Positions 1 to 5,707 of a stretch of DNA of 10,829 nucleotides are shown one piece after another. Under the pieces are notes generated by a model. It worked only from the letters and a program-made list of their open reading frames with translations, had not been told where the DNA came from and searched no databases. A program made the translations under genes and the position numbers. Location of the stretch: contig RFQS01000054.1 in assembly GCA_009924885.1 (NCBI GenBank), forward strand, positions 1-10,829. The letters are read 5' to 3'. Source of the stretch: Pseudomonadota bacterium. Lineage in GTDB: Bacteria > Cyanobacteriota > Vampirovibrionia > LMEP-6097. Numbering within the stretch: the stretch's first letter is position 1; each line of letters opens with the position of its first letter.

Positions 1-891
1 AAAAGATTTATAAATTTCAGATATTACAAAATTTTCAAACAAAGCTCCAGCCATAGGACCATTTTCAATGATTTCCTTTGTCGTATTTCCAGATAAATAG
101 CTCACCAAACCTGTATCTAAAAAATATAACTTAGGACTTTTAACAATTCTTTTTCCTAAATTTTTGTAATAAGGCTGTAATAAAAAAATAATTTGGCTAC
201 GTTCAAGTAAACTAATCCAAGACTGAATTGTAAGGTTACTAACCCCAAGCTCTTTTGCGAATTCTTGATATTTCAATTCTTGAGAGCATCTAGCTGCAAG
301 TAATTTAATAAAACGATCATAAATACCGAGGTGCTCTTTTTTTAGATTATCGCGTATATCTTTATTGAGCAGGGATTCAATATACGCTGAATACCAAAGC
401 TTAGATTCTAATTTTGCATCAGCGACTAATTCTGGATACAATCCACGTAAAGAATAATCTATCCATGTTGAGATTTTTTTCTTGCGAAGTTCTTCTATTG
501 CTATTGGTGTAAGAGTCGCCATACCTAACCTACCAGCAAGACTTTCATGAATATCTGCAACTAAAGTAAATTGTTGAGAACCAGTTAAAATATATTGCCC
601 TTTCCTTTTTCTGTTATTATCGATTTCAATCTTTATGTAGGAAAGTAGATCAGGAGCGTTCTGTATCTCATCAACAATGAGAGGCGGTTTATAGAAATTT
701 AAAAATGCTTTCGGGTCTCTTGTAGCTATATCCCTAGCTTGTATGTCATCTAAAGTTACATAGGTGTAATTTGGAAAGTTTTTTTTTAAGAGTGTAGACT
801 TGCCACTCTGTCTAGCTCCAGATAGCAAAACAGCTGGGAACTGGTTCAGCAATTGCTTAATGAAAGGAGTTAGAAGCCTTTTTATATACAC
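1..891 (-). CDS. AAA ATPase with C-terminal DUF4143 domain (partial, runs off left edge)
   Basis: I read 297 codons without a stop; the 3' end lies beyond position 1. Near the N-terminus is a Walker A loop, GARQSGKST, preceded by FPAVLLS. It is followed by a Walker B strand, PPLIVDEIQ, and a sensor-1-like ILTGSQQF. After LAGRLGMATLTP come GLYPEL and WYSAYIESLLNKDIRD, the usual markers of the AAA_14 plus DUF4143 architecture. A winged-helix-like segment (YQEFAKELGVSNLTIQSWISLLE) and LYFLDTGLVSYL follow. Such proteins are usually about 380-400 residues, so perhaps 80-100 are missing. No ATG lies in frame. An in-frame TAA at 913-911 limits the 5' end, and GTG at 891 is the only usual start; it sits six bases after a good -10 box. 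The biological role of this family is poorly defined. The gene lies downstream of the thiolase on the same strand but has its own promoter. Confidence 0.9.
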   Translation of the reverse strand, partial: MYIKRLLTPFIKQLLNQFPAVLLSGARQSGKSTLLKKNFPNYTYVTLDDIQARDIATRDPKAFLNFYKPPLIVDEIQNAPDLLSYIKIEIDNNRKRKGQYILTGSQQFTLVADIHESLAGRLGMATLTPIAIEELRKKKISTWIDYSLRGLYPELVADAKLESKLWYSAYIESLLNKDIRDNLKKEHLGIYDRFIKLLAARCSQELKYQEFAKELGVSNLTIQSWISLLERSQIIFLLQPYYKNLGKRIVKSPKLYFLDTGLVSYLSGNTTKEIIENGPMAGALFENFVISEIYKSF

Positions 892-897
892 CCAAAT

Positions 898-906
898 ATT
901 ATACCA
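898..906 (-). promoter_or_regulatory. Extended -10 promoter of the AAA ATPase gene
   Basis: The minus strand reads TGG-TATAAT (906-898), a perfect -10 hexamer with an extended TGn. Six bases (ATTTGG) separate it from the GTG start at 891. Transcription would start at or within a base of the start codon, giving a leaderless mRNA. The -35 region is only weakly recognisable, as is usual for extended -10 promoters. Confidence 0.6.
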
Positions 907-975
907 TATTTAAGTTGCAGTTAAATATAGTATAAAAAAACTCTTGAGCGTATTGGTAAAATAGAAAGCGTTTCC

Positions 976-2142
976 CTAAACCAGCTCAACGATAGTCGCT
1001 ATCCCCTGCCCAAAGCCCACGCACATAGTAATCAGACCTCTTTTCAGTTTACGTCTTTCGAGTTCATTTACAAGTGTAGTTAATATTCTTGCACCAGAAC
1101 AGCCCAAAGGATGACCTAAGGCTATCGCACCACCATTTACATTCAGTTTTTCTAAAGGTATTTCTAATTCTTTAACACAGGCTAAAACCACAGAAGCAAA
1201 TGCCTCATTAACTTCCACTAAATCCATATCAGCCATACTCAAACCTGTTCTTTTAAAAAGCTCTCTTACTGCGGGAATCGGACCTGTAAGCTGCATCACT
1301 GGATCACTTCCACAGACGTAACTTTTTAAAATACGAGCACGGGGCTTTAAATTATATTTCTTTAAAGCAGACTCACTAGCTAAAAGCACTGCTGATGCAC
1401 CGTCTGTGATTTGACTTGCGTTAGCTGGACTAATTACTCCACCATCTTTAAAAGGAGTAGGTAAAGTCGCCATTTTAGCTAAATCTATCTCGGGGCGAAT
1501 GCCCTCATCTTTAAAAACCACTCCAAAATCTTTAGCCTCAACTCCTATTATTTCATTATCGAAATAACCACTAGAAGCAGCATTGAAAGCTTTTTTATGA
1601 GATTCAGCACTGAAAGTATCTAAGTCTGTACGACTGAATCCCCATTTTTCAGCGATAAGTTCTGCTGACTGCCCCATACTTTTTACGAGATATTTAGCGA
1701 GATAAGAATCAGACAAACTAGAACCTTGATTCGCGGAACTCGGCAGTGGCAGTGAATCCATCCCCATCGGCACTCTGCCCATGTGTTCCACACCACCAGC
1801 TATAAGCAGCTCATAATCATTAGCTTTAATTCCCTGTGCCGCAAAATCTACTGCCTGCAAGCCAGAACTACACATTCTATTTATTTGAATACCTGGAACA
1901 TTGTCTGTTAAAGCAAGTAAAGCTATAAGCCTAGCTATATTCATGCTTTGCTCCGCGATAGGAGTTACACAGCCATAAATAAGATCATCTATAGATTTAG
2001 GGTCTAGTTTATTACGCTCTATTAAAGCTTTAACCGGTGCTGCACCTAAGTCGACGGGATGTACGCCCGATAGCGAAGAGCCAGCCTTTCCTCTGCCCAT
2101 AGGTGTTCTTACTAGATCTACGATATATGCTTCGCTTGCCAT
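976..2142 (-). CDS. Thiolase (acetyl-CoA C-acyltransferase, FadA/FadI-like)
   Basis: This 388-residue protein covers a full thiolase. Numbered from the ATG at 2142, the nucleophilic Cys91 lies in NRMCSSGLQAV, Asn312 in VNEAF, His344 in ALGHPLGCSGAR, and the second catalytic Cys374 in MCVGFGQG. The family performs CoA-dependent cleavage of 3-ketoacyl-CoA or the reverse Claisen condensation of acetyl-CoA. Motifs such as RTPMGR, AGGVEHMGRVPMG and ITDGASAVLL favour the 3-ketoacyl-CoA thiolase/acetyl-CoA acetyltransferase group. The chain length of the substrate cannot be read from the sequence, and no hydratase/dehydrogenase partner (fadB or fadJ) is adjacent. A start six codons upstream at 2160 is possible. 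I prefer 2142 because an extended -10 box lies inside those six codons, exactly six bases before this ATG. The gene is divergent from the CBS gene. Confidence 0.93.
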   Translation of the reverse strand: MASEAYIVDLVRTPMGRGKAGSSLSGVHPVDLGAAPVKALIERNKLDPKSIDDLIYGCVTPIAEQSMNIARLIALLALTDNVPGIQINRMCSSGLQAVDFAAQGIKANDYELLIAGGVEHMGRVPMGMDSLPLPSSANQGSSLSDSYLAKYLVKSMGQSAELIAEKWGFSRTDLDTFSAESHKKAFNAASSGYFDNEIIGVEAKDFGVVFKDEGIRPEIDLAKMATLPTPFKDGGVISPANASQITDGASAVLLASESALKKYNLKPRARILKSYVCGSDPVMQLTGPIPAVRELFKRTGLSMADMDLVEVNEAFASVVLACVKELEIPLEKLNVNGGAIALGHPLGCSGARILTTLVNELERRKLKRGLITMCVGFGQGIATIVELV

Positions 2143-2148
2143 AAAAGC

Positions 2149-2157
2149 ATTATTCCA
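2149..2157 (-). promoter_or_regulatory. Extended -10 promoter of the thiolase gene
   Basis: The minus strand reads TGG-AATAAT (2157-2149), then six bases (GCTTTT), then ATG at 2142. The geometry is identical to that of the AAA ATPase and lexA promoters. If it is real, the mRNA is leaderless and the upstream in-frame ATG at 2160 is not used. Confidence 0.5.
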
Positions 2158-2232
2158 CATTAATTTCTTTTAAGCTATTTCACAGACACCTTAATTCCTT
2201 AGCAATTTCTTAATAAAGTTGAGAAAATTGGG

Positions 2233-2238
2233 TAGAAT
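2233..2238 (+). promoter_or_regulatory. -10 box of the CBS-domain gene
   Basis: TAGAAT at 2233-2238 is followed by six bases (GTCTAT) and the ATG at 2245. A possible -35 element, TTAATA, lies at 2210-2215 with a 17-base spacer. The preceding bases are GGG rather than TGn, so the extended element is absent. A leaderless transcript starting at the ATG is predicted. Confidence 0.45.
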
Positions 2239-2244
2239 GTCTAT

Positions 2245-2784
2245 ATGGTCTCAGATTATATAGAAGAAGAATTAATGATATTAGATGAAAATTCTAGGCA
2301 GGCTGTTTCATCTAATATCTCTGCTGCTATTGATATTAATGACCCGATAAAAGTTTTAAATTTAGATTATATTCATACTGTTTCTGAAACATCTTTACTG
2401 GAAATGGCTATCGCTTATATGGCGGATAACAATAAGGGTTGTGTCGGAGTTACTGATAGTGAGGGACAAGTAGTCGGTATTTTTACTGAGCGAGACATAC
2501 TCAGAAGAGTAGTATCTAAAAAAATAGATATTAGCAAAGCTGTGATTAAAGATTATATGACACGTAATCCACAAATGCTTTCAGAAGGAGATCCTATAGC
2601 TTTCGCTTTAAACCATATGTCAGATGGCTCTTACAGACATATACCTATAAAAAAGAATGGGGAAGCGAGATACATGCTCTCAGTAAGAGACGTAGTAGAT
2701 CAGATTTCTTTAGCTTACAGAGATAAGGTATTTAACCTACCACCTAAATTCAGGCAAGAATCGTCGAGTGAGTATGGTGGCTAA
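2245..2784 (+). CDS. Protein with two CBS domains
   Basis: This 179-residue soluble protein is essentially one Bateman module. After about 40 residues without a recognised motif, CBS1 spans roughly 42-98 (HTVSETSLLEMAIAYM, then VGVTDSEGQVVGIFTERDILRRV). CBS2 spans roughly 105-160 (IKDYMTRNPQMLSEGDPIAFALNHM, then YRHIPIKKNGEARYMLSVRDVVDQI). CBS pairs typically bind adenine nucleotides and regulate an attached or partner protein. No effector domain is fused, so the partner is unknown. The start at 2245 is favoured by the -10 box six bases upstream. An ATG at 2275, preceded by a purine-rich AGAAGAAG, is the alternative and would leave both CBS domains intact. The gene is convergent with atpD, 27 bp away. 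Confidence 0.88.
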   Translation: MVSDYIEEELMILDENSRQAVSSNISAAIDINDPIKVLNLDYIHTVSETSLLEMAIAYMADNNKGCVGVTDSEGQVVGIFTERDILRRVVSKKIDISKAVIKDYMTRNPQMLSEGDPIAFALNHMSDGSYRHIPIKKNGEARYMLSVRDVVDQISLAYRDKVFNLPPKFRQESSSEYGG

Positions 2785-2785
2785 T

Positions 2786-2812
2786 GCAAAAATTGTAGTT
2801 CGACAGCAGTCC
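2786..2812 (-). repeat. Diverged copy of the inverted-repeat element end, abutting the atpD stop
   Basis: Read on the minus strand from 2812, this 27-base segment begins with GGACTGCT and contains CAATTT and ends in TGC. It matches the plus strand at 4258-4284, the left end of the inverted-repeat element, at 22 of 27 positions without gaps. It begins at the last base of the atpD stop codon and fills nearly the whole 27-bp gap to the CBS gene. The match is short and partly AT-rich, so chance is not excluded. Confidence 0.4.
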
Positions 2813-4233
2813 TAGGAGATGGTTTTAGCTTTTTCAATAGCCTCTTCTATAGAACCTACCATATAAAAAGCTTGTTCTGGAAGCTCATCGTGCTTACCTT
2901 CAAGAATTTCTTTAAAGCTTCTGATAGTGTCCTCTAATTTAACATATTTACCAGACATACCAGTAAATACTTCAGCTACGAAGAATGGCTGGGAAAGGAA
3001 CTTCTGTACTTTTCTTGCTCTAGTTACAGTCATTCTATCTTCTTCAGAAAGCTCATCCATACCAAGAATAGCGATAATATCTTGAAGCTCTTTATATCTC
3101 TGAAGTATAGCTTGAACACCTCTAGCTACTTGATAGTGCTCCTCGCCTACTATAGACTCCTTAAGAGCAGTAGAAGTAGAATCAAGCGGATCTACCGCTG
3201 GATATATACCTAATTCGGCAATAGATCTGTTAAGAACTGTAGTCGCATCTAAGTGAGAGAAAGTCGTCGCTGGAGCTGGATCTGTAAGGTCATCTGCTGG
3301 AACATATACCGCTTGAACTGATGTGATAGAACCATTTTCAGTAGAAGTAATTCTCTCTTGAAGCTGTCCCATTTCATTAGCCAATGTCGGCTGATAACCT
3401 ACTGCTGAAGGCATTCTACCTAAAAGAGCTGATACTTCAGAACCTGCTTGAGTGAATCTAAAAATATTATCAACAAAAAGAAGAGTATCTTTCTGCTCTT
3501 TATCTCTAAAATATTCTGCCATAGTGAGGCCAGTAAGAGCGACTCTCATTCTCGCTCCTGGAGGCTCATTCATTTGACCATAAACCAGAGCTACTTTTTC
3601 AAGTACTCCTGAATCCTTCATTTCATGATAAAGATCATTACCTTCACGAGTTCTCTCCCCTACACCAGAGAATACGGAAATACCATCGTGAGCTTTAGCT
3701 ACGTTATTAATAAGCTCCATGATTAAAACTGTCTTACCTACACCAGCACCACCGAATAGACCGATTTTTCCACCTTTAACATAAGGCTCTAAAAGATCGA
3801 TAACTTTAATACCAGTTTCAAATATTTCAACTTTAGTAGCTTGCTCTGATAAAGCCGGTGGCTGCCTGTGAATAGATAAAAACTCTTTAGCGTTAACTTC
3901 ACCACTTTCATCTACTGGCTCACCTAAAACATTAAAAATTCTTCCTAGAGTACAAGCCCCAACAGGTACTCTGATCGGCAGACCAGTGTCTATAACTTTC
4001 ATACCTCTTGATAAGCCCTCAGTGGCGTTCATAGAAATAGTTCTAACACGGTGATCACCGAGTAATAACTGAACTTCTACTGTTACATTAATTTGCTCAC
4101 CCTGAGCGTTAGTTCCTTCGATTTTAAGAGCGTTATAAATTTCAGGCAGATGACCGCTTGGAAATTCCACATCAATAACAGGCCCTATAACCTGTATAAC
4201 CCTTCCCTCAGTAGCATTAATAGTAGTACTCAT
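2812..4233 (-). CDS. atpD: F1Fo ATP synthase subunit beta
   Basis: This is the full-length (473 residues) catalytic beta subunit of F1, which hydrolyses or makes ATP on the cytoplasmic face of the membrane. Walker A GGAGVGKT is at 161-168. The catalytic glutamate, Glu193, lies in GERTREGNDLYHEM, and Walker B LLFVDN is at 251-256. The signature PPGARMR lies at 224-230, PSAVGYQPTL at 275-284, and the DELSEED loop at 393-399. The N-terminal beta barrel has the pattern seen in cyanobacterial AtpB (IYNALKIEGTN, TVEVQLLLGD). No alpha, gamma or epsilon gene is adjacent: downstream is the convergent CBS gene and upstream are the atpZ-like gene and lexA. It therefore stands outside a complete atp operon. 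It also lacks the atpE/atpC epsilon gene that follows beta in cyanobacteria. An extended -10 promoter lies 10 bases before the ATG. Confidence 0.98.
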   Translation of the reverse strand: MSTTINATEGRVIQVIGPVIDVEFPSGHLPEIYNALKIEGTNAQGEQINVTVEVQLLLGDHRVRTISMNATEGLSRGMKVIDTGLPIRVPVGACTLGRIFNVLGEPVDESGEVNAKEFLSIHRQPPALSEQATKVEIFETGIKVIDLLEPYVKGGKIGLFGGAGVGKTVLIMELINNVAKAHDGISVFSGVGERTREGNDLYHEMKDSGVLEKVALVYGQMNEPPGARMRVALTGLTMAEYFRDKEQKDTLLFVDNIFRFTQAGSEVSALLGRMPSAVGYQPTLANEMGQLQERITSTENGSITSVQAVYVPADDLTDPAPATTFSHLDATTVLNRSIAELGIYPAVDPLDSTSTALKESIVGEEHYQVARGVQAILQRYKELQDIIAILGMDELSEEDRMTVTRARKVQKFLSQPFFVAEVFTGMSGKYVKLEDTIRSFKEILEGKHDELPEQAFYMVGSIEEAIEKAKTIS

Positions 4234-4243
4234 ATAGAATCGG

Positions 4244-4252
4244 ATTTTAGCA
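4244..4252 (-). promoter_or_regulatory. Extended -10 promoter of atpD
   Basis: The minus strand reads TGC-TAAAAT (4252-4244), then ten bases, then the atpD ATG at 4233. The predicted leader is only about three bases, with no room for a Shine-Dalgarno site. The same nine bases, TGCTAAAAT, occur upstream of pheS. The box lies immediately beyond the inverted-repeat element, so atpD has a promoter separate from lexA. Confidence 0.5.
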
Positions 4253-4255
4253 TAT

Positions 4256-4378
4256 TGGGACTGCTCGCAAACTTCAATTTCTGCGTTTTCGTCGTCCTCA
4301 TGATCCTCATGTACTCCCAGTACACTGCGGTCATTCGTCCTCCTCAGCCTTGAACTTGTACGCTTGCGAGCAGTCCCA
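4256..4378 (-). repeat. 123-bp inverted-repeat element with inner palindrome
   Basis: Perfect 15-bp inverted repeats bound this segment: TGGGACTGCTCGCAA at 4256-4270 and its complement at 4364-4378. Inside is a perfect palindrome, TGTACT-CCC-AGTACA, at 4310-4324. The interior also carries related purine-rich blocks on the minus strand (GAGGAGGACGAA and GAGGACGACGAA). I see no coding content. The layout fits a MITE-like or REP-like mobile repeat, or a folded RNA at the 3' end of the lexA/atpZ-like transcript that could act as a terminator. There is no clear T-run after the stem. One half recurs near lexA at 5420-5468. The family is not one I can name. Confidence 0.7.
4275..4288 (+). repeat. 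14-bp direct repeat, copy 1
   Basis: CAATTTCTGCGTTT occurs here, just inside the left arm of the inverted-repeat element. It recurs exactly at 4393-4406, just outside the right arm. The offset is 118 bp, close to the element length. Confidence 0.75.
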
Positions 4379-4392
4379 GCATTTCAGAACCC

Positions 4393-4406
4393 CAATTTCT
4401 GCGTTT
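4393..4406 (+). repeat. 14-bp direct repeat, copy 2, at the atpZ-like stop codon
   Basis: This exact second copy of CAATTTCTGCGTTT overlaps two bases of the TAA stop codon (4407-4405) of the small membrane protein gene. With copy 1 it brackets the right arm of the inverted repeat. This may mark a duplication or insertion boundary. Confidence 0.75.
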
Positions 4407-4629
4407 ATGAAGAGATTTCTGAGCTAGCTTTAGCTTTCATTTTTGCGTTTTCTGCATCTACAAAATTCTTAATTTTAAGAATAGTAAGAACTATGCCCAA
4501 GAAAGCCCCTGAAACTATCGCAAGAACTTTACATTCAATCGAATACTGAGCTTTTAAAAAATCAGCGAGCCAAGAAGCTAGAAATACACTAGCTGGAATA
4601 ACATACGCAATATCAAGCAGCTGCCACAT
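4405..4629 (-). CDS. Small two-helix membrane protein, AtpZ/AtpI-like
   Basis: This 74-residue protein has two predicted transmembrane helices (about residues 4-25 and 34-53) joined by a short polar loop (KAQYSIEC). A charged tail ends in KAKASSEISS. The size, helix spacing and the small-residue pattern in helix 2 (IVSGAFLGIVL) resemble the AtpZ/AtpI family, which assists F1Fo or c-ring assembly. Its position upstream of atpD supports this, but the sequence match is too weak to be certain. Its ATG overlaps the lexA stop in TAATG, which implies translational coupling, and no Shine-Dalgarno sequence is visible. The alternative is an unrelated small membrane protein expressed with lexA. Confidence 0.65.
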   Translation of the reverse strand: MWQLLDIAYVIPASVFLASWLADFLKAQYSIECKVLAIVSGAFLGIVLTILKIKNFVDAENAKMKAKASSEISS

Positions 4630-5378
4630 TAAAGTCTACGTAAAACACCTTTTACAACTCCTTGTATGTCAAGAGTATCCGTAGGATCTAAATAGATCGG
4701 CTCCATATAAGGATTCTCTGGTTTTAACATAATTCTGCCATCTTTCTGTTTGTAAAATCTTTTTAAAGTACTGGACTCTCTATTAATTAAAGCGACTACT
4801 ATTTCACCATTATTTGCAACTTTTCGAGGTTCAATTAAAACAACATCACCATCATTAATAAGAGCATCTATCATGCTTTCACCTTTAACCTTCAAGGCGT
4901 AGCAACCAAGAGGAAAGAAAGAATCTAGCTCTAGATACTCTTCTGCTTGATTAGTGATTTCTAAAGGTAAGCCAGCGGTGATTTGGCCAAGAATAGGAAT
5001 GGCTTCCCTCTGAACTTCGAATTCATTATCTCTGTACATTTTCCCATTCGATGCTCGCGAAAAACTGCTATTAGTAACTGCATTATGAACATGATCAAAT
5101 TTATGAATAGTCTGAGAATCAGTCTCAGTGGAGAATTTATCCCTGCAATAATTATAAGAATCATCATCAATGATGCGGATAGATCTAGCAGAGCCCTGAT
5201 TCCAAGTAATAATATTTTTTTTCTTTAAAGCAGAAATATGATACTGAAGGGTACCTTTAGTAATGCCCATTTGGGCAGCTATCTCATCCAAGGTAGGAGG
5301 GAAATGCTCTTGTTGAGTGAGTTTAAATATAGTTTCAGCGGTTTCTTTTTGCTTCGGCGATAACATTTCAATGCTCAT
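4629..5378 (-). CDS. lexA: LexA-type SOS repressor (S24 family) with unusually long linker
   Basis: LexA represses SOS genes and cleaves itself when RecA filaments form after DNA damage. Numbered from the ATG at 5378 (249 residues), an N-terminal winged helix-turn-helix spans about 6-70 (LSPKQKETAETIF, TLDEIAAQMGI, then TLQYHISALKKKNII). The autocleavage site is Ala135-Gly136 in ILGQITAGLP. The catalytic dyad is Ser168 (VKGESMIDALINDGD) and Lys206 (SSTLKRFYK). The C-terminus TLDIQGVVKGVLRRL is typical. Most LexA proteins are about 200 residues; the excess is a polar linker at about 71-122 between the two domains. A GTG start at 5396 is possible. I prefer 5378 because a -10 box lies six bases before it and the family starts close to this point. 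lexA is followed by the atpZ-like gene in a one-base stop/start overlap. Confidence 0.93.
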   Translation of the reverse strand: MSIEMLSPKQKETAETIFKLTQQEHFPPTLDEIAAQMGITKGTLQYHISALKKKNIITWNQGSARSIRIIDDDSYNYCRDKFSTETDSQTIHKFDHVHNAVTNSSFSRASNGKMYRDNEFEVQREAIPILGQITAGLPLEITNQAEEYLELDSFFPLGCYALKVKGESMIDALINDGDVVLIEPRKVANNGEIVVALINRESSTLKRFYKQKDGRIMLKPENPYMEPIYLDPTDTLDIQGVVKGVLRRL

Positions 5379-5384
5379 ACAAAT

Positions 5385-5393
5385 ATAATACCA
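5385..5393 (-). promoter_or_regulatory. Extended -10 promoter of lexA
   Basis: The minus strand reads TGG-TATTAT (5393-5385), six bases (ATTTGT), then ATG at 5378. Over 18 bases it is nearly identical to the AAA ATPase promoter and start. A leaderless mRNA is predicted. A small palindrome, AAGTACTT, at 5403-5410 lies near the expected -35 region and could be an operator for LexA, but this is unsupported by any second site. Confidence 0.55.
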
Positions 5394-5419
5394 CACATCC
5401 GTAAGTACTTCTAGCTTTT

Positions 5420-5468
5420 GTCATTCGTCCTCCTCTGCCTTGAACTTGCACGTTCGGCAATAGTGCCT
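5420..5468 (-). repeat. Solo half copy of the inverted-repeat element
   Basis: Positions 5420-5452 match 4330-4362 at 31 of 33 bases in the same orientation (plus-strand core TCATTCGTCCTCCTC followed by GCCTTGAACTTG). The match then fades into GCAATAGTGCC, which resembles the right arm GCGAGCAGTCCC. The inner palindrome and left arm are absent. It lies in the 111-bp gap between lexA and the divergent broken gene. Confidence 0.75.
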
Positions 5469-5471
5469 ATC

Positions 5472-5480
5472 TGCTATTAT
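5472..5480 (+). promoter_or_regulatory. Extended -10 promoter of the broken gene
   Basis: TGC-TATTAT at 5472-5480 is followed by nine bases and the ATG at 5490. The predicted leader is about two or three bases. This box suggests that the gene start at 5490 was, or still is, functional. Confidence 0.45.
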
Positions 5481-5707
5481 CTTAAATCAATGAATAAGAT
5501 TGGTCCAAACATAAAGCCGCCTGGATTTGGAAATTCTTCTGAATCCATCAATAAAAAAGGTGAGTCTGCTACAAATGCTAAAAAAAAACGGGGAAATGGC
5601 CTAATGATCCTACTAGACCAAGTCATGAAAGGCCAGTAAATAATTCCGTTTTTAAAGATTGGGATAAAGTCTTAGATCTCTTTCTATCTAATACTCGTTA
5701 TAGTCAG

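Noticed and set aside
910..975. Rho-independent terminator after the thiolase
   Set aside because: The minus strand has a seven-T run (939-933) after CTCAAGAG, but the stem is only three pairs with a two-base loop.
4310..4324. The palindrome TGTACT-CCC-AGTACA as a LexA operator
   Set aside because: It resembles the cyanobacterial GTAC-type box, but the spacing is five rather than four bases, the flanking base does not fit, and no matching site is seen at the lexA promoter. It fits better as part of the repeat element.
4093..4549. Plus-strand frames across the atpD start, the repeat element and the atpZ-like gene
   Set aside because: They lie antisense to atpD, the inverted-repeat element and the small membrane gene, have no promoter-like geometry and no recognisable protein features.
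4961..5228. Additional frames on both strands inside lexA
   Set aside because: They are shadows of a clearly conserved LexA reading frame.
5418..5489. TTG at 5418 as the start of the broken gene
   Set aside because: It lies inside the dispersed repeat copy and upstream of the promoter box; ATG 5490 after the extended -10 is better.
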